Assembly: GCA_026002855.1 (NCBI GenBank)
Contig: BPGD01000001.1
Span: forward strand, 3,418,001-3,482,000
Length of the DNA stretch: 64,000 nucleotides
Source: Bryobacteraceae bacterium
GTDB taxonomy: Bacteria; Acidobacteriota; Terriglobia; Bryobacterales; Bryobacteraceae
Direction of reading: 5' to 3'
In this document: positions 8,063-16,473 of the stretch, in pieces
How the letters are laid out: the number at the start of each line of letters is the position of its first letter
Position numbering within the stretch: the stretch's first letter is position 1
Notes under the pieces: model-generated
Seen by the model: the letters and a program-made list of their open reading frames with translations, nothing else
Told to the model about the DNA's origin: nothing
Databases searched by the model: none
Made by a program: the position numbers and the translations under genes

Positions 8063-8799
8063 TCAGCCGACGTGCGTTTTTTCCGGCCATTTCCGGCGGA
8101 TTTCCCGCCCGGGGGGCGGCGGTGGTTCTTCGCGCGGACGACGGGCGCGTGTTGCGGATGGACAATCGTTTTGCCGCCCGCTGGCAGGCGGCCGCGCCGG
8201 GGTCCGCCCTCAAGCCGTGGTTGCTGGAGGCACTGCGCCCGTGGCGGCTGCACCCGTGCAGGCTGCGGCTGCGGATTGGCGGGCGGACTCTTGACTGTAC
8301 GCACGCTCCGCTGGCGGCGCCGGTGGACGCGGAGACGGCATTGGCGGCCAGTTGCAACGCGTGGTTCGCCGCCCAGGCGGCCGCCGCGGATCCGGACGCG
8401 GTGCTGGCCCGCCTGCGGGCGGGCGGGGCCGAAGCAGTGCGGGCGGCCACGGTCGCAGAGCTTCAGCTTCAGGTGCTTGGCCTGGAGGGTGCGCGCATCA
8501 CGCCGCATGCGATGGCGCAGGCGTGGCGCCGGCTGGCGTCTTGCGCTCCCGCGGCGGTGCGCGCCGGGTTGCGGCGCGCCGTCACGGAAGGAACCGCGCA
8601 GGCGGCGAACGTGCCAGGCGCCGAGGTGGCCGGAAAAACGGGCACGAGCGGCGACGGGGCGTGGTTTGCGGGCTTTGCGCCGGCATCGGCGCCGCGCTTT
8701 GTGGTTGTGGTTTTCCAGCCGAAAGGTCGCGGCGCGCGCGATGCGGCGCCGCTCGGGCGGGAGCTGTTCGAATGGGCGTTTCGCTCGTATCCGCGTTAG
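8059..8799 (+). CDS. Minimal penicillin-binding-type transpeptidase domain protein
   Basis: The 246-residue protein keeps the three active-site motifs of serine DD-transpeptidases in the right order: SxxK in PGSALKP (about residue 50), SxN as SCN in ALAASCNAWFA (about 101), and KTG in VAGKTGTSGDGAWFAGFAP (about 195). It lacks the N-terminal glycosyltransferase or pedestal domain of ordinary class A or B proteins and has only a weak leader, so it is roughly a bare transpeptidase domain and even that is short. It may act on peptidoglycan cross-links or be a regulator. It overlaps the thioesterase by 4 bases and the SpoIID gene by 28 bases, suggesting a coupled unit. Confidence 0.75.
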   Translation: MISRRAFFPAISGGFPARGAAVVLRADDGRVLRMDNRFAARWQAAAPGSALKPWLLEALRPWRLHPCRLRLRIGGRTLDCTHAPLAAPVDAETALAASCNAWFAAQAAAADPDAVLARLRAGGAEAVRAATVAELQLQVLGLEGARITPHAMAQAWRRLASCAPAAVRAGLRRAVTEGTAQAANVPGAEVAGKTGTSGDGAWFAGFAPASAPRFVVVVFQPKGRGARDAAPLGRELFEWAFRSYPR

Positions 8800-10091
8800 C
8801 TCTTGCCGCGATGACCGCGCCAGCGGCTGTGGTGAAGGTCCGTGTGCAGGGCCGTGCGGAGAGCGTGCCGGTGGAGACGTATGTCGCCTGGGCGGTGGCG
8901 GGCGAACTGGGCGGCACGGGCGAGGCGGAAGCGCTGCGGACGATGGCGGTGGTGGCGCGGACCTGGGCGCGCACGAATGCGGGCCGGCATCGCAGCGAGG
9001 GGTTCGACTTCTGCCAGACGACGCACTGCCAGCGCCTGGATCCGGCCGCCGTGAGCGAGCGGGTCCGGCGGGCCGTGGAAGACACCGGCGGGATGATTCT
9101 CTGGCACCGGGGGCGGCCGGCCGACGTGTTTCATTCGGGCGACTGCGGCGGCCGCACGGCCTCGGCCGGGGAGCTCTGGCCGGGGATGGCGCGGCCGTAC
9201 CTGCCATCGAAGGAGGACCCGTTTTGCAGCCGCGGCGGGCCTTTCGGCTGGCGCGCCGTGCTGCGGTGGGATCAACTGGAGCTCGCGCTGGGGCGGCGCG
9301 GCCTGCGGTATCTGGCGGTGGGCGCGCGGAGCGGGTCGGGGCGCGTGCTGCGGCTGGATTCCAACCGCGGGCCGGTGGACGCCGGGGAGATGCACGTGCG
9401 AGTGGGCCGGACGCTCGGCTGGAACCTGCTGCGGAGCCGCGTTTATTCGGTGGAGTCCACGCCGGAGGGAGCACGTTTTTCGGGAAAAGGCGCAGGTCAC
9501 GGCGTCGGCTTGTGCCAGAAAGGCGCGGTGGAAATGGCAAAAAGCGGGGCGAATTTCCGGGAAATTCTCGCCTATTATTTTCCCGGAACGAAAGCGGGCG
9601 TCAACGCGCAGGGGCTTGAGTGGCGGCGCCTCGGCGGCGAGCTGACCGAAGTCTGGGCGCTGCAAGGCGTCGCGCCGGTGTCGGCATCGGCTGCCGACGC
9701 GGCCTGGCGGGAGGCGCGGCGGCGGTCCGGGCTCGATGCCGCCTGCCGGCCCCGCGTGCGCGAGTATCCGGACACGGCGCTGTTTCGCGACCTGACCGGG
9801 GCGGGCGGGGCCGTGGCGGCGGTGACGCGCGGCTGCACGATTCACGTGCACAGGCCGGCGCGGCTGGCCGCGCAGGGCGAACTCGTGCAGGTGCTGCTGC
9901 ACGAAATGATGCACGTGCTCATCGACGCCAACCGCCGCGCGCCGCTGCCGGAGTGGTACGAGGAGGGGCTGGCCGAGTTTCTGGCTGGAGGCGCCAGGCG
10001 CGCGGCCGAGCGGGCGCGGGTGGAAGCGCTGATCCGCCGCCATGGGCGCGAGGCCGTGCTACGCTTCCTCCAGACCGGACTCCCCGAGTAG
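8772..10091 (+). CDS. SpoIID-domain protein with C-terminal peptidase-MA-like domain
   Basis: The start at 8772 gives a hydrophobic leader (MGVSLVSALALAAM) and 439 residues. The first about 290 residues are a SpoIID/LytB-type domain: VPVETYVAWAVAGELGG, ALRTMAVVARTWA, FHSGDCGGRTAS and GKGAGHGVGLCQKGAVEMAKSG. SpoIID proteins are lytic transglycosylases of denuded glycan or amidase enhancers. The C-terminal part holds HEMMHVLIDANRR (HExxH zinc motif) with LPEWYEEGLAEFLAGG downstream, as in MA-clan metallopeptidases. The fusion fits a secreted cell-wall factor. It is coupled to the transpeptidase-like gene and converges with the macro-domain gene, overlapping its end by 33 bases. Confidence 0.85.
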   Translation: MGVSLVSALALAAMTAPAAVVKVRVQGRAESVPVETYVAWAVAGELGGTGEAEALRTMAVVARTWARTNAGRHRSEGFDFCQTTHCQRLDPAAVSERVRRAVEDTGGMILWHRGRPADVFHSGDCGGRTASAGELWPGMARPYLPSKEDPFCSRGGPFGWRAVLRWDQLELALGRRGLRYLAVGARSGSGRVLRLDSNRGPVDAGEMHVRVGRTLGWNLLRSRVYSVESTPEGARFSGKGAGHGVGLCQKGAVEMAKSGANFREILAYYFPGTKAGVNAQGLEWRRLGGELTEVWALQGVAPVSASAADAAWREARRRSGLDAACRPRVREYPDTALFRDLTGAGGAVAAVTRGCTIHVHRPARLAAQGELVQVLLHEMMHVLIDANRRAPLPEWYEEGLAEFLAGGARRAAERARVEALIRRHGREAVLRFLQTGLPE

Positions 10092-10625
10092 CCGCTCGTA
10101 GACGCGGTAGGCCGCCTCGCCGAACTGCACGAAGATGACCTCTTCGACCACCGCCGCGCGCTCCTCGAGGAAGCGGCGCACCTCGGCGAGGGCGATGCGG
10201 GCGGCCGGCTCGGGCGGATATCCGTATACGCCCGTGCTGATGGCCGGAAAGCTGATGGTGCGGCAGCCGCGTTTTTCCGCCAATTCGAGACAGACGCGAT
10301 AGCAGGAGGCGAGCGCCTCAGGCTCGCCATGATTGCCGTCGCGATACACGGGACCCACGGCGTGAAAGACGAACTTCGCCGGCAGCCTTCCGGCGCCGGT
10401 GGCCACCGCCTGTCCGGCGGGAACGCGGCCCACGCGCGGACGGATCTCGTCCAGTTCGCGCATGATCTCCGGCCCCCCGACGCGGTGAATGGCACCGTCT
10501 ACGCCGCCTCCGCCGGCCAGCGCGGAGTTGGCCGCGTTGGCGATGGCGTCAGCGGGGATCTTCGTGATATCGCCTTCTACCAGGCGGATGCGCCTGCCAT
10601 TGGGCAGCCGGTACAGCTTCTGCAT
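10059..10625 (-). CDS. Macro-domain protein (ADP-ribose/O-acetyl-ADP-ribose hydrolase type)
   Basis: The 188-residue protein from the ATG at 10625 is a single macro domain. Key parts are VEGDITKIPADAIANAANSALAGGGGVDGAIHRVGG near the start, VFHAVGPVYRDG, and ISFPAISTGVYGYPPEPAA, which together form the ADP-ribose pocket. The AANSALAGGGGVDGAIH loop matches the MacroD/YmdB group that deacetylates O-acetyl-ADP-ribose or removes mono-ADP-ribose. GGAGG sits 7 bases before the start, and the start overlaps the preceding stop (TGATG). It is the last gene of the alpha-2-macroglobulin operon, an unusual partner. Confidence 0.9.
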   Translation of the reverse strand: MQKLYRLPNGRRIRLVEGDITKIPADAIANAANSALAGGGGVDGAIHRVGGPEIMRELDEIRPRVGRVPAGQAVATGAGRLPAKFVFHAVGPVYRDGNHGEPEALASCYRVCLELAEKRGCRTISFPAISTGVYGYPPEPAARIALAEVRRFLEERAAVVEEVIFVQFGEAAYRVYERLLGESGLEEA

Positions 10626-11083
10626 CAGGAATCCTCCCTCGACAACAGCCCCAGGCACGCCACCAGCCAGCACACGCTGCCCGAGAACAGGACCCAGGCG
10701 ATGAGGAACCGGACCAGCGCACTGGCGGCCTGAGCGGCGAGAGACTCGAAGCTCAGGACCCAGTGAGCCAGCGCCCAGGGCAACAGCAGCCCTGCGACGG
10801 CGGCCAGCACGAGCCCGCCCCAGAGCTCCGGCCGCCGCAGCAGGCGCCCGAGGCGGATGCCCCGCGGCGCAAAGCGCCGCCGCGCCAGCCAGAGCGCATA
10901 ACACAGCAACGCCAGGGCCCAGAGCGTGTAGACAGCCTGCAAGGCGACGTGCATCGCGGTGGCCAGCGGCGCCGCCAGCCAGAGCACGGCCACGCCGCCT
11001 ACACCCGCAAGGATCGAGGCGACCAGGATCCAGTCTCTCCACCCGGCCAGAAGGAGGCGCAGCGCCCCGGTCCAGATCTTCAC
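10625..11083 (-). CDS. Hypothetical integral membrane protein
   Basis: This protein of about 152 residues was not recognised. It has four or five hydrophobic segments (for example ILVASILAGVGGVAVLWLAAPL, LQAVYTLWALALLCYALWLA, LWGGLVLAAVAGLLLPWALAHWVL, LVRFLIAWVLFSGSVCWLVACL) separated by basic loops such as RRRFAPRGIRLGRLLRRP. I chose the GTG at 11083 because it overlaps the TGA of the alpha-2-macroglobulin gene and has GGGAGG at a good distance; an in-frame GTG at 11098 is possible. It is coupled on both sides, to the macroglobulin gene and to the macro-domain gene. Confidence 0.7.
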   Translation of the reverse strand: MKIWTGALRLLLAGWRDWILVASILAGVGGVAVLWLAAPLATAMHVALQAVYTLWALALLCYALWLARRRFAPRGIRLGRLLRRPELWGGLVLAAVAGLLLPWALAHWVLSFESLAAQAASALVRFLIAWVLFSGSVCWLVACLGLLSREDS

Positions 11084-14000
11084 GGCAACACCTCCCACTC
11101 AGCCGCTTCGCTCCAGCCCATCACGCCAGGCTCGTACATCGGTTCCACCCGCGCCGGGGCGGCGCGGAAGCGGCCCGCATGGGTGAAGCGGAACAGATAC
11201 ACCGCATCATGGCCGCGTTCGGGGATCCACCACGGGAACCAGGAGGCGCGGTTGTCGCGCAGTTCGCGGCGTCCGGTCCACCAACGCCACCAGTCGGGCG
11301 CCCGCCGCAGGCGGAAGCCGTGGTCGTGCGGGACCGGTTCGGCGCCGGCGGGCAGGGGGTCCTCCACCACGTAGGCATTCATGCGGTCGATGCCCCAGGC
11401 GCGGACGTGGACGGCCACCAGATCGCCGCGGCGCGCCGGGCCGGTCCACGGCTCGAAGTCATATTCGATGCGGCCGTCCGGGTCCACGCGGCGCAGCCGG
11501 TAGTAGCGGCGCTCCACGCGCAGGCCGGAGGTTTGCGGCATGTTGCCTGCCTCGAGGGCATCCGCGCGCCGCCAGCTCCAGTTGGCCGAAACATAGAGCG
11601 TGCCGCGGCCTTCGGTTTCCACGCGAACCTCGCTGCGGCTGCCGGCCGCGGGGACGGCGATCTTCACGGGCTTCGGCGCCAGCACGTCGGCGGCGGTGAA
11701 ACGTTGGCGCAGCAGCTCCCGGCCGCCAGCGACGACGCGCGCCGTCAGGTCCGGCCTGAGCGCGACCGTTCGCTCCGTGAGAGGCGCCAGGCCGTAGATC
11801 ACGAAGGCGGTGCGCTTTGTGTTGCCCCAGGTATGGCCGCGCTGCCGGTGGTTCATCAGCCAGCGCGCGGCGCGGTCCACCGCGGGGCTGTCCGGCATTT
11901 CCGCGGCAAGGAAGCGCAGGGCCATGGCGGTGGCCTCGAAGGTGTGATCCGCATCGTGGAGGAACAGGAGGTCGCGGCGGCTGGGCCAGAACATTTCCTC
12001 GCCTTCCTGTTTTGCCGTTCTGATGAGCATCTCCGCGGTTTCCGCGCGCCGCGGGTCGCCCGTTTTGGCGAAGGCCAGGCCCATGGCGGCCAGCCCGAAC
12101 CCGGTCATCGCGTTCCGGCGGTCCCAGGCGTGGCGGGCAACGGCCGTGTTCAGGCGGCCTCGCGCGGACAGCGCCAGCAGCGCGTAGCCCCATTCGTCCG
12201 GCTCGGTCTGGCTGCGCGGCCCGAGCCGCGCCTGAAGCCAGGCTTCGGCGCGGCTGCGGCGTTCCTCATCGACGGCATAACCGTTCTGTTCGGCATGGGC
12301 GAGGCCGAGCAGGACGTAGGATGTCAGGAACACGCTGCCGGCCTCCTCATGCCACCAGCCCCAGCTTCCATCGTCGTTCTGCTGGCCGTAGAGCCGCTCG
12401 ATGCCGCCTTTCACGTTGCGGTCGAGCTCTCTGCGGTCGATCTGCGCGTCGAGCTTCAGCCGGCGGAGCGATTCGGCCACCACCAGATTCGGCAGCAGGC
12501 CGGACATGAGCTGCTCGGTGCACCCGTATGGGTATTCGAGCAGGTACTCGAGCCCGGCGAACAGTGCAGCGGCCATCGAGGGCGCCAGCCGGATCTCAAC
12601 CATGCGGCTCGAAGGCCCGGCCGAAGGCGGAAATTCGTGGACCAGTACGGTGGAGGCCGTGTTGTCGAGCCGCGCCTCGGCGGAGGCGCTCATCGGAACT
12701 CCATAAGGATGCACGGGGAGGGAGATTTCCACAGCGTCGCCGCCCGTGGGCCCCGCGGCCGTGGCCGTAAGCGTGGCCCTGCCCGGCGCCTGCGCGCGCA
12801 GGCGGTAATCGACGCGCGCCTCGGCGCGCGGAGCGATCTCCACTTCCTTGTCGCGGCCGTCGAGGATCGCCACTCCCTCCGCTTTCAGGCTCACGCGCGC
12901 CCGCAGCGGCTGGGCCGTGTAATTGCGCGCGAGCACCGGGACAAGAACCTCGTCGCCCTCGTTGAGGAAGCGCGGCGCGGCGACGGAGACCACCACGTCT
13001 TTCCGCACCAGCACGCGGCTGATGGTGTTGCCGACTTTCGTGTCGACGGTGACGCCGCGCGCGGTGGCGCGCCAGGTGGTGAGCGAGTCCGGGAAGGTGA
13101 AGCGAATTTCGGCGCGGCCCTCTGAGTCGGTTTCGAGGCCGGCAATCCAGAACGCGGTGTCGGGGAAATCCCGGCGAATTTTCGGCGCGGCGGGCCGCTC
13201 CGGCTTGAGCTGGGCGCGCCAAAGCCTGGATGGCCTGCGCGCGAGCTCGATGCGGCGCGTGCCGGCTTCGCCCCAGAAATAAAATTCGAGGCCCGTGGCC
13301 GTGTGAACGCTGTTCCAGCGCTGGCCGTAAAAGACCTTCACCAGGTCCGGCTGCGGCTCTCTGCGGATGGCGTAGATGGCCTCATCGACCACGCTCACGG
13401 CGAACTCCGCACGCAACGGCCGTCCTTGGGAGTCCCTGGCTGCCAGGCGGATCCTGGCGGGTTCCCCGGGCTGAAATTCGCGCTTTGAGGGTTCCAGCTC
13501 GACAAAGATTTGCCGGTCCACGGGGGGCACGCGCATCAGCCGGCTGCCCTGGAAGAGGCGGTTACCGTGAATGAAGACGGCGTTGAGAAACACATTTGGC
13601 GCCCAGTCTTTCTGCACGGGCACATCCACGGAGCCGGCGCCGCCTTCAATGAGGACGAAGCGCGACCAGTGCAGCCGCCCGCTTTCCGCGGTCAGCCAGA
13701 CATGCGCCCGCGGAACGCCGGTAACGAGGAGCACGCGGGCCGTCTCCCCGGGTTTGTAAGAGGACTTGTCCAGGGAGATCCGCACCTGCTCTGTGGCCGG
13801 GCCGCCGCTCCATTCCCCGGAGATCCAGAGCCAGCCCTCTTCGGTGAGCTGTGCCGGCGGCAGGCCTGCGATCGTGACGATCTGCCACAGACCGGCGCCC
13901 GGGGCAGGGAAGTCCACCGCCGCCTCACCATCCCGGCCTGTGGTGGCCGTGCGGCTCAGAAGCGGGCCGCCGGCGCGCTGCCCGTTGCTCGTCCGGTAGA

Positions 14001-15684
14001 GCTCCACCCGGAGCGGCACGCCGGCGACGGGCCGGCGGTCGAAGTCGAGGGCGCTGACACGCCAGCGCACCGTCTCCCCCTCAGCGTAAACAAACCGGTC
14101 CGCGCGCTGCGTGACGAGGAAATTTGCCCGTGTGGCGACGAAACTGCCGAAGCCGCTGATGGCGCGCCCCCCTTCGTCGGTGACGCGCGCTTCGATCCGG
14201 TAAAGATAATCATGAGCGCCGCGCTCGACAGGAAAAGAAATGGTCAGTTTTCCGTCCGCATCAAGCTGCTTTTTTTCCTCAAAAATCTGCTCGCCGCCGA
14301 AAAATTCTTCCGTTTCTTCCTCCTCCGGTTCTTTCCATTCCCACCAGTCCGGATACCAGCGGTAGCGGTGCACGGCCCATTCCACCGCCGCGCCTGGAAC
14401 AGGCTCGCCGTAATAATAACGGGCCTCGATCTGCGCCTCCGCGCGCTTGCCCTGAAGGAGCCGGCCGGCCGGCGGACGCACGCGGACCTCGTAATCCGGC
14501 TTGCGGTATTCTTCCACGTAAAACCCGCCGTAAACGAAGTTCCTCCCGTCCTCGGGTCCAATACGGATGCCGAAATAACCAAGAGGCGCGCTTTCAGGCA
14601 AGTCGAATTCGCCGCTGAGCGTTCCGTATTTTGTGAGTGCAAGTGTCCGCTGAAATACGGCATTTCCTTCGGCGTCGTCCACTCGCACGCGGGCCGAACG
14701 CATCGAGGGCAGGGCATATTCGCCACCGCGGTCTTCACGGAGAATGGCGCGGAAGCGCACTTTCTGTCCGGGCCGGTAGACGGGCCGGTCCGTATGAATG
14801 GCTCCGGCGAGCTCCTGGAGTCCCGCCGAAAGAGCGAAGCCCGGCAAGGCCGTCACCGAGACCTGATGGCCGCAGCTTGCCAGCAGCATCAGGGCGTCTT
14901 CTTCCGTGTCTGCCGCCAGTGGAAAGGTCGCGCTGCCATCGCCGTCGGATACGCCGCGGGCCAGGCTGCGGTCGCTGGCGACGTCGAGCACTTCCAGCGC
15001 ACAGGCGCGCATGGGCTGTCCGCCGCGCCGATCGACGAGGCGGACCGCCAGTTGTCCGCGATGGCACTTGGTGATGGCGGCCACGGAGCTGGCGATCAGC
15101 ACCGTGTAGGCCTGTTTCTGCTGATCGGTGGCTTCCAGCACGTAGAGGCCCTCTTCGGCGAGCGGAACACGGATGGTGACCGTTCCCAGTGGCTGCCGTG
15201 GCTGGACGGTCTGCGTCCAGCGTCTTACGAGCTGTTCGGGATTCAGCAGCGGCACTCCGGCATAGGCGGGCGCGGCGCCGGCGGGCGATTTCGGGCGGGG
15301 TGATTTCCGAAGCCAGGCGCGGATGCGGGCCCGGCTGGCGGGCGTGAACTGCATGCGGGCGAGATCGCGCAGCTTCGCCCACTGGCGCCGTTTCCAGTCG
15401 GCGAACCGCTCAATGGGAGTGCGGGGCCGAAAGAGCCGTCCGCGGCGGGCGGGAAACGTGTTCGGGCTGTCGAGCTTCAGGAAGAAGGCCCGCGGGTCGC
15501 GGACCCGGTAGAGCCGGAATTCCAGTTGGGAAACGCCCTGGCTCTGGACCCGGACGGGCGCTTCCTCTTGAGGCAGCACGATCTGGTCGGCAGCGAGGGA
15601 AAAATAGATGCGGCTCTCATCCACCTGCGCCGGCAGGGCCAAAAATACAGTGGCAAAAACTGCGGTTATCAGGGGAAAGCGCAT
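11080..15684 (-). CDS. Bacterial alpha-2-macroglobulin with thioester motif
   Basis: The 1534-residue protein is a bacterial alpha-2-macroglobulin, a periplasmic trap for proteases. A signal peptide (MRFPLITAVFATVFLALPAQ) without a lipobox cysteine is followed by repeated MG beta-sandwich domains (for example VYRPGQKVRFRAILRE, SYKPGETARVLLVTG). The bait and A2M core follow (PDTAFWIAGLETDSEGRAEI, FPDSLTTWRATARG), then the reactive thioester YPYGCTEQLMSG with Cys at residue 1055, the alpha-alpha toroid and the C-terminal receptor-like part. Most relatives are lipoproteins paired with PBP1C; here the neighbours are a DUF1175-like protein upstream and membrane and macro proteins downstream. Positions 15685-15690 separate it from the upstream gene. 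Confidence 0.95.
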   Translation of the reverse strand: MRFPLITAVFATVFLALPAQVDESRIYFSLAADQIVLPQEEAPVRVQSQGVSQLEFRLYRVRDPRAFFLKLDSPNTFPARRGRLFRPRTPIERFADWKRRQWAKLRDLARMQFTPASRARIRAWLRKSPRPKSPAGAAPAYAGVPLLNPEQLVRRWTQTVQPRQPLGTVTIRVPLAEEGLYVLEATDQQKQAYTVLIASSVAAITKCHRGQLAVRLVDRRGGQPMRACALEVLDVASDRSLARGVSDGDGSATFPLAADTEEDALMLLASCGHQVSVTALPGFALSAGLQELAGAIHTDRPVYRPGQKVRFRAILREDRGGEYALPSMRSARVRVDDAEGNAVFQRTLALTKYGTLSGEFDLPESAPLGYFGIRIGPEDGRNFVYGGFYVEEYRKPDYEVRVRPPAGRLLQGKRAEAQIEARYYYGEPVPGAAVEWAVHRYRWYPDWWEWKEPEEEETEEFFGGEQIFEEKKQLDADGKLTISFPVERGAHDYLYRIEARVTDEGGRAISGFGSFVATRANFLVTQRADRFVYAEGETVRWRVSALDFDRRPVAGVPLRVELYRTSNGQRAGGPLLSRTATTGRDGEAAVDFPAPGAGLWQIVTIAGLPPAQLTEEGWLWISGEWSGGPATEQVRISLDKSSYKPGETARVLLVTGVPRAHVWLTAESGRLHWSRFVLIEGGAGSVDVPVQKDWAPNVFLNAVFIHGNRLFQGSRLMRVPPVDRQIFVELEPSKREFQPGEPARIRLAARDSQGRPLRAEFAVSVVDEAIYAIRREPQPDLVKVFYGQRWNSVHTATGLEFYFWGEAGTRRIELARRPSRLWRAQLKPERPAAPKIRRDFPDTAFWIAGLETDSEGRAEIRFTFPDSLTTWRATARGVTVDTKVGNTISRVLVRKDVVVSVAAPRFLNEGDEVLVPVLARNYTAQPLRARVSLKAEGVAILDGRDKEVEIAPRAEARVDYRLRAQAPGRATLTATAAGPTGGDAVEISLPVHPYGVPMSASAEARLDNTASTVLVHEFPPSAGPSSRMVEIRLAPSMAAALFAGLEYLLEYPYGCTEQLMSGLLPNLVVAESLRRLKLDAQIDRRELDRNVKGGIERLYGQQNDDGSWGWWHEEAGSVFLTSYVLLGLAHAEQNGYAVDEERRSRAEAWLQARLGPRSQTEPDEWGYALLALSARGRLNTAVARHAWDRRNAMTGFGLAAMGLAFAKTGDPRRAETAEMLIRTAKQEGEEMFWPSRRDLLFLHDADHTFEATAMALRFLAAEMPDSPAVDRAARWLMNHRQRGHTWGNTKRTAFVIYGLAPLTERTVALRPDLTARVVAGGRELLRQRFTAADVLAPKPVKIAVPAAGSRSEVRVETEGRGTLYVSANWSWRRADALEAGNMPQTSGLRVERRYYRLRRVDPDGRIEYDFEPWTGPARRGDLVAVHVRAWGIDRMNAYVVEDPLPAGAEPVPHDHGFRLRRAPDWWRWWTGRRELRDNRASWFPWWIPERGHDAVYLFRFTHAGRFRAAPARVEPMYEPGVMGWSEAAEWEVLP

Positions 15685-15690
15685 GGTTTA

Positions 15691-16320
15691 TCACCCGTCC
15701 AGGAGCAGATTCCACCGGAAAACGCCGAGAAAATGCGGATTTCCTTCTACCGGTCGCCAGCGCGGCTCGCGGTGCGCGAGCAGCGACTGCAGCGCGGGCC
15801 GCCGCACCTCACCCGGCCATTTTCCCTCGGGGCCGGTGTGATACACGACGAATTCTTCCGGCGACGGTTCGAACTGGCTCGGGCCCAGATACGCCATCGC
15901 ATGCCACGTATCACCCTCCGGAGAACGGAAAAAGAGAAGGTCGGCGGGGATTGCGTCGGACACGCGGCCGGAAATCCGGCGCGTATTAAAGCGCATCAGG
16001 TGGCGCGCGTCGGCAAAATGACGCAGTTCGCCGCCGGCGTGGAACAACAGGGAAGCTTTGCGGCGAGGCTCGGGCCATGGCGGCAACCACGAGTAACCCC
16101 ACTGCCGCGCCCATTCCGCAGTGTGCGGCCGCATGGCCTCGCGGTAGGCAAACCGCAGCAGCGAGGAACAGTCCTTCACTTCCGGCGGCAACTGCTGCAT
16201 GAAGTACAGCGACTCCGCCAGCCAGCAGAACCAGCAGCGGAACGGGTCCACCGCAATCGGTTCCGCTCGCGCGGCGGCAGGCCAGCACGCCGCGGCCGCC
16301 AGCAGCCCCCTCCGTGTCAT
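15691..16320 (-). CDS. DUF1175-like secreted protein (YfaT type)
   Basis: The 209-residue protein begins with a Tat-like leader (MTRRGLLAAAACWPAAARA) and contains DCSSLLRFAYREAM around residue 50 and DLLFFRSPEGDTWHAMAYLG around residue 130. The Cys and His arrangement recalls NlpC/P60 cysteine peptidases, and the whole resembles DUF1175, the family of E. coli YfaT, which lies beside the alpha-2-macroglobulin YfaS. Here it is immediately upstream (6 bases) of the macroglobulin gene on the same strand, which supports that call. The biochemical role is unknown; peptidase or amidase activity is inference from the Cys/His pair. Confidence 0.72.
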   Translation of the reverse strand: MTRRGLLAAAACWPAAARAEPIAVDPFRCWFCWLAESLYFMQQLPPEVKDCSSLLRFAYREAMRPHTAEWARQWGYSWLPPWPEPRRKASLLFHAGGELRHFADARHLMRFNTRRISGRVSDAIPADLLFFRSPEGDTWHAMAYLGPSQFEPSPEEFVVYHTGPEGKWPGEVRRPALQSLLAHREPRWRPVEGNPHFLGVFRWNLLLDG

Positions 16321-16426
16321 TTCGCCTCATCATGATAACCGGAACTGCTGCGGAGAAAAACGAGGCGCCTTGACTCGGCCGGCCCGCGCAGGTTGCGGCC
16401 GGAGGGCCTCGCCCGAAGACACAAAC

Positions 16427-16453
16427 GGCGGCCCGCCCGGCGGGCGGGCCGCC
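16427..16453 (-). terminator. GC-rich hairpin downstream of TonB receptor gene
   Basis: A perfect 12-bp inverted repeat (arms 16427-16438 and 16442-16453, loop of 3) lies 20 bases after the receptor stop codon. Read on the minus strand it is followed by a T-rich GTTTGTGTCTT. It probably ends the receptor transcript and separates it from the DUF1175-like gene. Confidence 0.65.
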
Positions 16454-16473
16454 GCTGGCCGCGCTCAACGGCT

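Noticed and set aside
13510-15303. Long plus-strand frame opposite the alpha-2-macroglobulin gene
   Set aside because: Antisense to a well-supported gene; no ribosome site, signal or domain.
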